Counted from the stretch's first letter, positions 1-12,420 are shown. The stretch is 64,000 nt of DNA from Xiphias gladius (GCF_016859285.1 NC_053405.1:3461760-3525759); one strand, 5' to 3'. Numbers and translations: made by a program. Notes: a model not told the origin generated them from the letters alone.

Positions 1-899
1 TAAGCATTACTGCTGTTGTTGTGGGTGTATGATGGTTGTCCGACGCGAGGAACAGCCGGAGACTTTGGCAGACTGTACGTGTAGCCTATAGAGACTCTGG
101 GTAATGCTAAACGAATCTGAGAGTTGAACGGACATTGGAGTGACCAGTCACTGTACTACTGTATGTCTTATGATGCGTCTCAGCATTTCAATGGCTTTAT
201 CGTGATGGCTCTGTTCTTTTAACAAAACAGAGAATGTAATTTAAGAAAACCAGTATTTATTTTGTCATGCTGCCAAGGGCAATTTGGTTGCTTGAAATAC
301 CTCCTTAATAAGCAAATATTTCCACTCCAACTCTCACTCCCTTGTTCTCCGTACTGTGGTAATGTCGTAATCCTGCTCCTAGGACGTGTGACTCTCTCCA
401 GAAAGCACAATATTTGACGGTTTTCTGAAATAAACGTTTGTGAAGATTAGAATAGAGCAGCGTAGTCTGCGTAGACCTGGCGTAGTTGTGATTAGTGTAC
501 ATTTATACACTCTACTATGTAAGTATCCCTTAGGACTGGATAAAAGAATAAGATCTGTATACCTGTGCCATCCATTCATAATGTATGGACCGTCAACCTT
601 ACTTTTATAGGATATAAGCACATCGAATAGATAAACCATGCCATAAACCATTTTTGTCCAAATATACCTGAATCCACAGATCAAACAGATCACCCTCCGT
701 TTTTTAAAATCATATTTAGTACAAGGCACGTATTTTGAACACACTGTATGGTTCGGTAGTTTGTATGTTCTCGACAGTTAAACACAGAAAAAAAAAAAAT
801 TCTCAACCACTAATGCTGTTTTCTAAGTGTTATTTTTTTAATATGATGCATTTGTACAAAAAGCCATAGGCCTACATGTTTTGATAATAAACCACTTAA
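1..899. other. Intergenic DNA 3' of PSMG4
   Basis: This is AT-rich sequence downstream of the PSMG4 stop codon, which reads leftwards. The part nearest the gene is probably PSMG4 3' UTR. I see no conserved protein, RNA gene or clear mobile element here. Short open frames on both strands have no recognisable domains and look accidental. A second possible AATAAA on the minus strand lies at 256-261. Confidence 0.6.
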
Positions 900-905
900 T
901 TTATT
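900..905 (-). promoter_or_regulatory. Candidate polyadenylation signal of PSMG4
   Basis: The plus strand reads TTTATT here, which is AATAAA on the minus strand, 173 bases beyond the PSMG4 stop codon. Position and orientation fit a polyadenylation signal. The region is AT-rich, so a chance match is possible. Confidence 0.4.
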
Positions 906-1077
906 ATGTCAATAAAAGAACACTTGATGTGACCGTTTGTGGTTATTGTGTTGGAGTACGATCAAAGTATCTGAAGGAGCATTTAAGTCCAAATGGGAGG
1001 ACCAGCCATGTCTTTTTTTCCCAGCCTAAATGTCCTCAGTTCCACACAAAAGATGCTCAACTAAAGATCAAACATGT

Positions 1078-4000
1078 TCAAAAGTGTTCAGGGTGAAGCT
1101 CCAGCTCCTTTTTGATCCTGTTCTCCACCAAGAGACTGAGGTTGGAGTCCGTCATTGGAAGACTGTAACTCACATATACTTGCTTTTGGGTCTTCTTTGC
1201 TGCAAAACACACACGGGCAGAGAATTATTTCACTTTCAATGTGGATGCACACTTTTTTTTTTTTTGGCTATTGTATACTGCCAAGGTTATTTTATTTCCT
1301 CGAATATCAATGAAACTAAAGTCACCAGTCTTGGGAGTTGTGAAAACTCAAAAAACCCGATCTAACAATTGGCTATGTGTCACTATTTTTAGGTTAAATA
1401 TACACATTTTAAAGTAACATTTCGTTTGTTTGCTTAAATAGTCCTATACAAATAAAGTTTCCTCGCCCTAAAGGGCCATGTCAGTGTTTTTCTTCTGTTG
1501 TGGTATTTGTGATATACGATAAAGGCAGCCACGGGTGTGAACTCAATCTGGTGCGGTATGACGATCAGCTTGTGGAGACGTGAAACTTGCGTGATCTAAT
1601 CTATCACAATCAACATCATTATCACTCTTATTTTTGTCCAACCTGTGTTATCATTTCACGGTTACAGTGCGCAGACTTTTCAAACCAATCTGCACTTGCG
1701 ACTGCGTTCGCAAACGCTCTGGCGACACTAAAGGCAGGGGTGACGTTTACTGTGAAGGATAACCAAGCTCAAAAAAAGTTTCAAGTCTCTGCGCGTTGAC
1801 TTTCACAGTATGCGAAAATAAAATGGAGCTGTTTGCTGCCTTGGAAGCAGGAAAAAAAAAACCCACACATTTAAAACCCTGAAACACTTACAGGAGGATT
1901 TGGAGAACTGTTGGCAATAATGCTGAGAAGCGATTTTGAGCTAAAACATACATAAACACTGGCATTGTGATTTACTGTATATATCCACAAAAGACGACCA
2001 CGTGGGAGCTTAAAAAGAGTGTTTCGGCTTTTTAATGACCTCTTACAACATGCTGCATTAGCAGATACACCAAGACAAATAAAGTCATTCATCATTACCT
2101 AATCTCTGTGACAAAGAATTTGGAGCCGTATTGGATGGGTCCCCCATGACTAATGTGGATAATGGCATTGAATCCTGCAGACAGAAAACAAATACAGCAG
2201 TTGTTAGTAGCTTTTGCAAAAAGAAAAAATAAAGAAAAAGAAAAATCATTTGCTCTCTCTCAAACTTCTGTTTGTTACCCCGGGTATACCCAAATGTATT
2301 CAGACTGAGGGCCATTTTGATTATTTCATTCATCTCCCAGTGATTCGTGAACGAGGACAGAAGAGTCGTCGCTCTGGTTTGTGGTATAGCTAGAGGATGT
2401 CAAGAAAAATGTGTACTTTGAGCTGCAGATTTATTTTATATATATATCTATATCTATCTATCTCTATATACAGATATATCTATATAGACATATCTATATA
2501 TATATATAGATATGTCTATATAGACATATCTATATCTCTATATCTCTATATCTCTATATATCTATATATATATATATATGTGTGTGTATATCTTTCTAAT
2601 CATGCATTAACCAACCAGTGGCCCTGTGCTGGAATAGTTCTGAATCACAGGGACTTTAGGATTAGATTAAGACAGTCTTTCTCTTAAAGGATCAATTCAT
2701 CCAGATCAGAAAAAAAAAAAAAAAAACATGTTTCCCCACTTTTCCCTTTTGGTATTTAGCCATGGTTGCTAGAGGAAACTGATGTGGATAAAATCCTCTC
2801 TCACTGCAGATGCAATTTTATTTATATCACAGGATTGAACTATATTATTATATGGTAGAAAGTGTTAATGGATAAACTAGATTAACCCGAAACCAGGAGC
2901 GCCTGGTTATGGGTTAATACAATTATAAAAATCCATTACTCCAATTAGTCAGTTCTGCTCATTGTTTAAAACACTTCCCACAATGGCCCAATACCCCCAT
3001 TAGATATATGAAAGGGCTAAACACCAGGGCACAAACACAATATGAAAAAAGATTTCTGATGCTTGACAAATTTAGATTATCTAATGGTAAATACTGTCAG
3101 ATCATCCACCCTTAACAGGATGCAAGATGTATCAGGAGTTCTTTTTGATAATGAAAGAGAAAAAAAAAACTCAATGAATTTTACACATTGAAGTCTGTTT
3201 ACAGGTTTAAGGGAGCAGGTGTGGGGAAGAAAAACATTGTAAGAAGCCCTTCGCCGTGTGAAGTGTGATAAATGTCCTCCTCATCCTCAGGCAAATGATA
3301 CCTACAGAATCAGTTACCCGGAGCAACCCACAACATAAATCTCAAAGTAAGCAGTTATATATAAACCAGTATTTATCCGCACGGGTGGTCCTGCCGACGA
3401 GATTACTGTAACGTCTCCGAAAACCACTGCATCTCTCTGACCCTCTGTTTGTTTTTTTCCTCAAGCCCATGAGCATCCAGGCTGTCTCTCTCCCTCCCTC
3501 TCCCTCTCTCTCTCTGTGTCTTTCTTCTACCTCTCTTTTCACTCAGGCTCTTTGTGCTGGACCACCGGCGTTCCTGGGACCTCTCTATGCCCCCCCCCCT
3601 TCACGACTGTCGGGGTCCTCATTCCAGAGATCTTGGATCTGGATCTCCAGGATTCCCTTCCTCCTCCTCCTCCTCCTCGTTTGTTTCTTTCTCCTGGACG
3701 TGTGAATGATGTGCTCGGTTTTGCCTCTCGTACGTTTGCGTAGTCTGTCCCCTTGCCAGGTCTCCATGGTGGAGAGGAAGGGGGTCTGTTGGCGCCCCCT
3801 GGAAGTTGCTCGCTGTCCTCCCAGACCATATTCTCCATTAAGGTTTACAGTCTATAATTATGTCATCCTGACTCTCCATACTGTGAATCTCCTATTTTGT
3901 TATATTCTGCACACGCGACAGCAACTGCATGTCTGTCCATCCTGGAAGAGGGATCCCTCCTGTTGCTCTTCCTGAGATCGTTTCCATTTTTTTTGGGGGG

Positions 4001-4563
4001 GGGGGCTTTTCCTTTTTTTATTCCAGGGTCTAAGGTCGAACAGACTGTTAAGCCCCTTGTGGACTTGGGGGAACTGACCCTTTACGATCCGTATCCATCC
4101 ATTGCTAAAAAGCGTGCTGCCAAATACTTTCAAACAACAAGTGTACCAAGTTTAATAACACAGCAAGTCACACAAGGTGAACCTGGGACATTTGGGATCA
4201 CCGTGGGCTGCGGGGGCCCCGAACCGGAACCTGATGGAGCCCGTGTCTGAACCCTGTCTTTATTCAATCCCGCTGATATACAACACTTAACCTCATCTCG
4301 GTGCATGTGGTTTAAAAAGCGAAACTTTCCGAGCCGGAGCTTTGGAACTTGAGTCCAGCTACTTGCCCGGACCGTGTTTTACTTACGTATTTGCTGCTCA
4401 TTGAGACCGCCAGGTTGGACAGGACCGGAGCAGAACCGACCCAGAGGAAAAACCCGCCGCTGAGCTTCATCACGTGGAAGTGTACGACCTGCTCCAAAAT
4501 CTTCTCCGAGAAATTGTGCACCGAGACGGCATCAAACCCGGCTCCCTTCTGCGCTGCGTTCAT
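1078..4563 (-). CDS. psmg4: Proteasome assembly chaperone 4 (PSMG4 / PAC4), complete
   Basis: PSMG4 pairs with PSMG3 as a chaperone that helps order the alpha ring of the 20S proteasome core in the cytosol (known role). Coding exons on the minus strand are 4563-4387, 2174-2099 and 1199-1078, giving 124 aa against about 123 in mammals. Exon 1 encodes an N-terminal section with VSVHNFSEKI, VVHFHVMKL and FFLWVGSAP, the family core. Exon 2 encodes DSMPLSTLVMGDPSN and ends LSQRL. Exon 3 encodes QVYVSYSLPMTDSNLSLLVE and ends at a TGA. All junctions are GT-AG and phases agree (0, then 1). The start is the first ATG of the conserved frame. Exon 3 is under 45 codons. BPHL lies upstream on the same strand; nothing suggests co-transcription. 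No truncation or frameshift is seen. Confidence 0.95.
2400..2593. repeat. TA/TATC-rich microsatellite with a perfect palindrome
   Basis: Long run of TATATC, TCTATA and TATA units ending in a short GT run, inside PSMG4 intron 2 on the unspliced strand. Bases 2481-2500 and 2503-2522 are perfect 20-base inverted arms separated by two bases, so the tract can fold into a hairpin or cruciform. The 96-codon open frame across it, which reads as an Ile/Tyr/Ser repeat, is a product of the repeat and not a gene. Confidence 0.85.
3478..3680 (+). repeat. Polypyrimidine-rich low-complexity tract
   Basis: CTCTCC/TCTCTC-rich stretch followed by a C-run at 3591-3599 and a CCT-repeat at 3660-3680, inside PSMG4 intron 1. 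It is purine-rich on the transcribed-sense minus strand. No coding features. Confidence 0.6.
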
Positions 4564-5128
4564 TTTGTTCGGGTCGAGCTGCTAGCCGGGAAGCTCGTGC
4601 GGCATGTAAACAGAAACGGCAGCTTCCTGGTTAATCGATAAAAGAGAAGAGAGGGGGGGGAAAAAAAAACCGCCAGGCCAAACCAATCTATCAACGATGT
4701 CAGCGAGTCCGGCACCAGCACAACTGATTTGACCCACAATAATAAGTAAATGGATGAATGAATAATAATAAACATGTCACGTAATTTAAATATTCTTAAA
4801 TATAAGGCGTTATATTAAAGTGAAAAGGCTACGAAAGGCTTTAAATAAGGGCTTTATTAATGCTAATAAACCATTTTCAGTGACTATTCCTTTACATTAG
4901 CCTCGTAAACATCAAAGTTCGCGACATTTTAATGTTACTGACATTTTACAATATCTTAACCTTAGTTTTGTGATTTACTGTTAATGTTACAGCCCTTGAT
5001 ACTGCTGTATGGTTTAGTTTAACATTACTGCTGTTTTCCAGAGGAAGGAGTTACATTACAGACATGTTACTTGTAAGTTATCAGCCGATGTTACTGCCTT
5101 TTTAAACATCATGTTGTCCTTGTAATTG
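4564..5128. other. PSMG4 upstream region (probable promoter)
   Basis: Sequence immediately 5' of the PSMG4 start codon on the minus strand. The first ~50 bases are fairly GC-rich with CpGs; beyond ~4630 it becomes AT-rich and featureless. A GC-rich start without an obvious TATA box would fit a housekeeping gene, but no specific promoter element can be assigned. Confidence 0.4.
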
Positions 5129-6124
5129 GAGCTGCAATTAACGATATATATATATTTTTTAATTTTTTGATTAATCTACTAATTTTCCTGGATTAATTTA
5201 TCAATTGTGTAGTTTATAAAATAATAATAATAATAACAAAGTTACAGTGTTTTACATGCCTTTAATTAGGCAGTAAAATTAGACAATTAAATATATTAAA
5301 ACAAAATAAGAGTGGGTAAAATACCCAAAATATCTATTGTGAGATAAAACAAACTATAAAAACAACCGTAGCAAAAAACCCCAAAACAAAACAAAAAGCA
5401 AAAGTGTGCTAGCAATCAAACAAAGGCCTTTTTAAAAAGAAAGGTTTTGAGAAGTGGTTTAAAAGATGTTGCTGATCCTGCAATTCTCAGACCTTCAGAC
5501 AGGGAGTCCATATCTGAGAAAACCAGACTGCTTTAGTCTTGAACCGGATCTCAGGATCTGAGGCTGCACTCTGGCTTGTAGGGGGGCAATAACTCAGCAA
5601 TGGAGCTGAGAACTAAACCATGAGGGGCTTTAAAGGTGATCAGTAAAATCTTATAATCAATTCTAAAATTGATTAGTGACCAGTGAAGGGAGGCTAAAAC
5701 AGAGGGGATGTGATCTTGTCTTCTAGTATCTTTTTTTTTTTTTTTTTTTGGCTCAACCCTGAATACAATGAAAATGAATTACAATAATTTAACTGAGACA
5801 ATGTGTAGCATGTATGACCTTCTCATGACCAGGTCGAGAAAAGAAATTGTGCAAAAATTGTGAAAAAAGGCCCATTGTAATAATCCCAAAAATGAAAGGT
5901 GGCGGCTTCAGACTGCCAGTGTTGTCAGACCAACAGACCAAGACCCAAGGATGTTCAGTTTAGTGTCACCTGAGCTGCAGAAAAGCCGCAAAGTCTCACT
6001 TCTAAAAAGCTGGAACCAGAGTATGTTTGGCATTTTTGCCTGAAGAATGACACAAACCAACAATCGATTATCAAAAAATAGCTGCAGATTAATTTTTTGT
6101 TGATCGATTAATCGACTAATCATT
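5129..6124. repeat. Interspersed repeat (CTGCAATTAACGA family) split by a second repeat
   Basis: Both ends match a dispersed teleost repeat that I recognise by its termini: GAGCTGCAATTAACGAT at 5129-5145 and TGATCGATTAATCGACTAAT near 6103-6122. The right-hand part (about 5922-6124) has the usual internal text of this family (AAGCTGGAACCAGAG, ATTTTTGCCTGAAGAATGAC). The middle, about 5220-5900, does not belong to it and appears to be a later insertion. The element resembles a non-autonomous DNA transposon; superfamily not assigned with certainty. Confidence 0.65.
5220..5900. repeat. Inserted dispersed repeat inside the 5129-6124 element
   Basis: This block starts after a short AAT microsatellite, runs through an A-rich stretch and then through TGAGGGGCTTTAAAGGTGAT and TTATAATCAATTCTAAAATT near 5620-5670, ending near a long T-run at 5731-5749. 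I recognise the 5610-5720 portion as a common fish interspersed repeat, probably the decayed end of a retroelement, but I cannot name the family. No protein-coding remnant is visible. Confidence 0.5.
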
Positions 6125-6438
6125 TTTCAGTTCTGCTTGTAACAGCCACAGTAACAGCGAATGTTACACAGTGTTGAGTTACATAATATGAGAAATAAAT
6201 CACCCACTTTCTTCTTTCAAGATTTAATCATTAGAAACAAATTACAGAGAAATTTAAAGTAAAGATATTATGTAAATACACAGTATTTAACAATCAATGC
6301 ATCAATTATGAACCTCATGAAAACAGGGTAGGAATCAAATAATTGACTAAATTGAGTCTCCCAACGTAAATATTTGCAATGAGCTCTCAGTCGCCCTGGT
6401 TCTCCACCACAAAATGATTGTTTGTTTCACCGTGTCAG

Positions 6439-9400
6439 TCAACGTTCCAGAAAGTCTCCCACCAGTCTGTTGAATTCATCAGCATACCTGAGGTGGAGGT
6501 TGTGTTTACCCTCTGGCATCAGATGTAATCTAGGTTTTGGACAGAAAAAAAATAAACACAATGCCACACGTGTCGTTTTCTGAATTTGAGGTAGTTGTGG
6601 TACGGTTGCTGTTTAGATGTGGGTTTGTGTTGGCGTTCTCACCCTGACCCCTTGATGTGCTTGAGGAGGTACTGTGGGTGGAAGCTTGGCACCATGGGGT
6701 CTTTCTCTCCATGAATGATGAGGGTCGGACAAGTGATGAGGGGCAGAAGCTCCATGCAGATACTCCCTAACCAGAGGACATTATAGTGGACAGTTTTGGC
6801 TTTGCTCTTTTTCAGCAGGCATTTATTTTGAACGACTCAAAACTAAAGAGCATCTCAATTTTAATTCCCATAGGTTGTAAGTAGTGGAGATCTTGCGGCA
6901 AAAACGTTATGTCTTTAACCTTTTACCAGATGCCCTCATTTCTGTGCACAAGCCTGATACTATTGTACCCAAAATAAAAAGGGTCACCGCTCCTCAACCC
7001 ATTTGATTCCAGCCACAACCCTGGTCTCCTCTGAAAGGCAACTCTTTAGATTTTACACCCAAAAAGTCAGAATGAGCCTAAGAGATACTGAACCACAGCT
7101 ACAGAGGCACAAACTGGGTAGAAACGGAAGTTGTCTTACTGACATAAAAAGGGCTATAAGGCCTGAAGTAGGACCTTTTTGTGTGGAAAACACTTTGGAG
7201 CCATAACCACAAGTCTGAACCAATTGTGTGTCAACAGCTGGTGCAGCGATATTGGGATCCTGGAATGCTTTGGTCATAGATATTATCAGGAGACTTAGAG
7301 CTTTCAAACAATGTAGGAGTCCGTGACAGACCAAAACCCACCTGACGTAGCGCTACCAAGGCCAAAGCGTCACACGAGTGGGGCGGTGCAAATTTTAAAA
7401 ACGGATTAGAGAAATTTCATTGTAATTGCAAAACAATTCTCTCTCATCTCCTGGTTCTCATCAGTTATAAGGGCTTTTAGTCATCGGTTGCTCAACTTGA
7501 CGTGTGTAATTAGTGAGTACCAGCATGAGTTCAGTACCCTCTGGTCTTTTCGCAAACTGTGTGATCCCATCCACCCAGGCCTCCCAGGTTTTAGCAAAGA
7601 CTTCTGCTCCGTACACCTCCTCCATGGGCTGCCTCATCCTCGCACTCCACTTGGAGACATCACGGACCGCTGGGTGGTCCACAGAAAACAAACCAAAGGG
7701 AAAAAAAAAACAAAACAAACATGCACACAAAAAAAACAGTTTGAAAACACACATAACAAAGATTCTATCGTGCACAGTTCACAAAGAAAGCCCACTGGCA
7801 GTTATCCGGGACAATGAAAAGCGGAGTACCGTCGTAAAGCTCGAGGTCCTGCCGGGAAACGAAGGCATTGGATCCCCACACAGCCATCTTGTTGATCAGG
7901 TCGGGGTTTCTCGCTGCTGCAATGAGGGCGGTGATTCCTCCGTCACTCCAGCCCAGCAGAGAGAACTTGCCAAAGCCCAACGCCTGCCAGAGAAAGGAAA
8001 AATACTACACATCCCAAAAAAAAAACAAAAAACTGTGCTGTAATTACTGCAACTGGAGGCATTCAGTGAGGCCGGTGGGGAAAGCCCTCCCTCTCTGGAT
8101 TATAGTTGGGGTGGTTTGAGAGAGGACGACGAGGGACAACATCCGAATACCTGCCACACTTTCATTCTGTGCACGAACTAAATTTCTACTTTCTCAAATG
8201 AGTGAATAACGAACAGAAGGGACTTTACTCCCACTCACTTTAAAACCCGCTGACCTAAGACCCTACTCCCCAAATTCTCTGACTCCAGATCTTAGTCTGT
8301 ACATTCATTTATCTGCCATGAGCGCTGAATTATGTTACTTAAAAAAAATGTTGTTTTACAGAATTATAATTTTATTCCCTGATGCTTGGTACACATTCCC
8401 GCAGCGTTGTTTTAACATTTTACTGAACACCTAACTGAGCATACCATTACCAGTCCCTGCGTAGAACTCGCTAATCTGTGCGACTGGACGTCCTCACCCA
8501 TCTCTCCTTCTATCACATGACCCCTGACGAAGTCACTTCAGACTTGACGAATAATCACGAGGAGCTGCCGAAGCGACCGCCTGTTCTGTACCTTCATCAG
8601 ATCCACTGCGTCCTTTGCATCCCGCTCAAAGAAGTCGGAGGGAAAGTCTCTGTCTGGGGGACGGGACTGTCCATAACCACGGGGGTCCCAGCCCACTACA
8701 GTGAAGCGTTCCTTGTCGAGAGACTTAAGCTGAGGACCGAAATCTGTCCTCGTGCTTCCTGCGGGAGAAGAGACCAAAAATGGTTTTCACAGGAGGATTC
8801 CTCAGCCTGTAACCTGAGTTAAGAACATTTTACGCCTACGGGACGTGACAAAAGAGATTTTATGCTCCTCGTAGGCTGCCAGAAAGTCTGCTCTCTGACA
8901 CTGAGAAGACGAGTGGTCTCGTATTTACCCAGAGCACCAGGAAGCAACAACACAGCGTGTTTCCCTCTCCCCGTCTGCTCGTAGTACAAATCCACTCCGT
9001 TAACGCGCCGCCGGCCCGAGGCCACCGCGGAGCTGCAGGCAAACAGACAGGTGGATTGTGGCAGCAGCGGCCATACTGACAGAGTGGTGACAGTAAAAAC
9101 AGTTATGGTAAAAGTATTTGACGCAGCAATCAGACACTTAGAGAAAAGTTCGCTGTCCTGTCCTGTACCACATCTAATACACATGACAAACGTTGGTGAT
9201 TCAATGTGGAGCCTTGGTCAGAAAGGTTGTCATTTAGTTGAGGTTGGAAAAAAAAAATAAAAAATCATACTTGAACTGACATTTTTTAGAGCTTCACGAT
9301 TTAAATGTTGAAAAGAAAAGGGCATTTATATCTTCTAAATGTGTTTGTCCATCCGTGTTGCTTTGTTCCTGTGATTTAATCTAACTGGGAACTGCGCAGA

Positions 9401-10226
9401 GCTCTAAAGGAATGATCAGCCAAAGGTCAGCCGAAGGTCAGCCAAAGGTTGAATGACTAAAAACGAGTAAACACAGGCCGGGACTGGTTTCTCTCTGGAT
9501 AACGAGCAGAAAATGTAAAACACAAAGACGTGTACTTCTGTTATCGCCAACATTAAAGCCCGTGCGATTCTTTCCCCGCTGGACACTGAACCCTTTCTTT
9601 CTTCTCAGGGCTTGAGGGACACGTCTGGTCCCATCTGGAGAGCGTTTCATCACGAGGACTAGTAGCTTTACCAGGTCGTAGAGGGTGCGTTGGCGGACGG
9701 TTTCTGTTTCACTGCTCTATCGCCTTCACGCCCATGGAACACTTGAGTTGTATTGATTTCTCTTTAAATAAAAAGGCCTCTCATTCAACAAACGACAAAA
9801 GTATACAACTTAACAGTACTAATTGCAGCTACTGAAATACTGCTGCTGCTGTTAACATTAATAATAACCTTCCACCACAAATGTACAATTAACGGTGCTG
9901 CACGGGGCCTCGCTGGCGTGTCCCCGCCGATTTTAAGATTTTCAGCAATATTATTTCGTGCACACTGCACACAAGTGCCCTGACCGGAGAAACTGCGCCA
10001 TCCAGTGGACTCAAATCAAACGAGCCCCCAGACGCGGAGCAGGCGCTTCCGGCCTTGTCCCCGCAGCGCCCCGCGGTCCCGGTCCACGCGGAGGGGAACC
10101 GTGCGCGCAAACGTGCAGGCGCCGTGGAAACGGTTACCAGTGCGGCCGGGTCGCCGTCGCGGCTCGTCTCGCGGCGTCGCCCCTGCCTTGAAGTAAACGT
10201 CCCGCGAGCAGCAGACACGACGCCAT
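6439..10226 (-). CDS. bphl: Valacyclovir hydrolase / biphenyl hydrolase-like protein, complete
   Basis: BPHL is a serine alpha/beta-hydrolase that cleaves amino-acid esters such as valacyclovir and homocysteine thiolactone, largely in mitochondria (known). Minus-strand coding exons: 10226-10138, 9032-8929, 8758-8592, 7983-7830, 7669-7538, 6766-6643, 6529-6439; total 286 aa versus 291 in human. All junctions are GT-AG and phases agree. Exon 1 (29 codons plus two bases) encodes an Arg/Ala-rich start beginning MASCLLLAGRLLQGRG, which looks like a mitochondrial presequence. The remainder shows VNGVDLYYEQTG, VVGWDPRGYGQSRPPDRDFP, the nucleophile elbow GWSDGG with Ser133, the acid loop HGEKDP with Asp238, and EGKHN with His266: an intact Ser-Asp-His triad. 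PSMG4 lies downstream on the same strand; DUSP22 diverges from its 5' end. Confidence 0.95.
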
Positions 10227-10300
10227 TCCGCACGGTTTCCCCACCACCGGACAAAGTCCCCCTCCGAGCGAGGACCGCGTAGTCCTGCACTGCGAGGTTT
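9990..10300. promoter_or_regulatory. CpG-rich 5' region of BPHL
   Basis: CpG-dense stretch covering BPHL exon 1 and its flanks, contrasting with AT-rich sequence on both sides. It ends near an A23 run at 10344-10366. This fits a CpG-island type promoter reading leftwards. Not computed formally; a CpG observed/expected plot would test it. Confidence 0.5.
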
Positions 10301-11744
10301 GTCAGGAAGCTGAATCCACTTTGGCACTTGCCAAGTCGTCTACCAAAAAAAAAAAAAAAAAAAAAATCAGTCACAGGGTGGAAAAAAAGAAAAAATTTTT
10401 AAAGCGAAAGTACGAAACGAACCGAAAGGCGACATTCACCAGAAGGTTAATTTATTACTCGATGTTTTATGAGTAAATGTTTATGCAGCGCTTCGTTTTA
10501 CTGGTGCCCTCGTGTCAGGTTTCATAGCGAGTTTGTTGTTTAGTTTGTCTTTCGAAGTAATGATTGATTTCCAGAGGAATTCCCTTGAAAGAACTGCTCC
10601 ACCGAAACCCGACGAAATATTGATTTATAATCCATTTCATAACAGAAACTTTCTCTCTTTTTTTTTTCCTTTCCTAATTATTTTTAAAGGAAATCGATTT
10701 GTAAATATTTTTTTTCCCTCCCTTTCCACAAACGGTGCTTTAAGGTGACAAAACATGGAAATTTCCATGAAGCACTGAAACTGCACCAAATAAAGACACA
10801 TTTCACGTTGTTTTTGTTTTTTGGGGGTTTTTTTTATTTCTTCTATGCATGATGAAAACCTACAGTCCTGCTTATCCTGTTAACTCATGGAGATGTAGAG
10901 TATGTGAGGTTAAGCACACGGTGACATGAATTATGCTCGGGGTCAGTTAGACCGCAGAGAGCCATCTGAACTACCTCTTTGCATCTGGGTGGGGACCTTT
11001 TGTCGCTTGTCAGCCCCCCCCCTCCCTCTTTTCCTGTCATCTCTCTGCTGCAAAACCATAGCCCCTTCGTTTCCGCTCCGGTGACCTGGAAGGTGCGGGG
11101 CAGCTTCGACGGCAGTCCGCCCGGTAGCCGTCGAGGTGTTTCCCTCACCAGCGGACACGCCGGCCTCGCCGTCTTCGGGGTGCCACGTCTGGGAACCACG
11201 GATGTCTGCGTGCAAAATTTCAGCTTTTGAGATGGGCCGAGAGCGGCGGACCCCCCAGTCCAACGGCAGCGGACATGTCTTCACCATCCCCTGGGCCGAT
11301 TAACCAACTAATCGACTGAAGTGTATAATTAAAAATGAAAACAACTGTCAGTTGCGGCCATAAAACAACCACCTACAAAGACTTGTTCTGTCGTAGCACC
11401 GATGGATTATCTGCTGGGTGTAGCAGACAAACTGACACCAAGCTTGAAAGTGACTCCCGGGGCGATATCTCTTCTTCCTCTTTTTTAAAGACAAATTTAA
11501 ACATCAGCACGCTACAACCTTTAGTCTCTACACAACACAGCCCCCACCCTCTCCTCCCACGCACACAGACACACACACCTACACAAACAGTGATGTTCTG
11601 ACAAGGTGTTTTGTTTTTCATATATATATATAGACACGCACACACACACACACACCACCCCTTGTTTCTGATGTGTGGTGTGCCTGCTTATCAATGGGTT
11701 TGACCCTTGCGGCTTGCCGTGAGCTGTTCAGAACTGGCTCTCGG

Positions 11745-11766
11745 TGGCAGGCAGGCAGGCAGGCAG
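11745..11766 (+). repeat. Short CAGG tandem repeat
   Basis: About five tandem GGCA/CAGG units. Short, intergenic, no coding context. Confidence 0.8.
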
Positions 11767-11909
11767 CTTTTTGTAAACGCCTCCACTCTCCGCTGCCTGT
11801 CACTGCGTCTGAGCCGCTGAACCACACACAGGAACACAACACAGAGTGACAAAAGGCCGGGCTAAAAATACCCCCATCAACTCAGAGCGATGTGTCGGAG
11901 ACGCAGAAT

Positions 11910-12055
11910 TTACTGGAAACGCGGTGACTGATGCAGATTCCAGTGGATGTCCACTAAGAATAAACACGCAATTTAAAATAAATGGGGGTAATTCTTAGTT
12001 CTGAGATACGATCAAGATTGTAGGCAACACTCATAAAATCAGAAGAGTTCATGAA
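11910..12055. repeat. Segment duplicate, copy 1
   Basis: This segment is similar to 12492-12633. Both contain TACTGGAAACGC, then GCAGATTC, then an AATTC-start block about 79 bases on, then GTTCATGA. The anchors keep nearly the same spacing in both copies, so the match is unlikely to be chance. Confidence 0.6.
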
Positions 12056-12159
12056 GCATCGGGTTGATACAATATTGTTGACTATGAGGATTTGCCGCTC
12101 CTCGCCGGCTTCTGTCCTAGTAAAATGAATATTTGGGGTTTTTTCTTTTTTTTTTTTTA

Positions 12160-12420
12160 GCCGGCAGCCACCACTTCGATCCGGTCTGAAAACACCTGGC
12201 AACTGTTCGAGGGACTCCCATGAAATTTTCTCCTGAGCATTCAAGGTCGGCAGATGACGAATCCCGCCGACTTTGGTGATCCTCCACCGCCGTGGGGACG
12301 CCATTTCTGCTTTTTGGAGTGAAATAGCTTGACTAACGTCGGGGCGACTGCCCTGCCGTTCTAGCACACTTACGGTCACTTGTGAGAATATCTTGACATC
12401 TACCACAGGAACTGACAAAC
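12160..12420 (+). repeat. Dispersed teleost repeat fragment (ACTTTGGTGATCC family)
   Basis: Contains CTCCCATGAAATTTT and GACTTTGGTGATCCTCC, text typical of a repeat that is very common in spiny-rayed fish; a longer copy lies at 42640-43105. Preceded by a T-run at 12147-12158. No coding content. Confidence 0.55.

Noticed and set aside
7513-8043. 176-codon plus-strand open frame
   Set aside because: Antisense to BPHL exons 4 and 5, whose translation matches the alpha/beta-hydrolase family including the GWSDGG nucleophile elbow.
9889-10374. 161-codon minus-strand frame as the BPHL N-terminus
   Set aside because: It begins in a T-run, and no donor in this frame joins exon 2 in phase. The frame starting at 10226 does so exactly.
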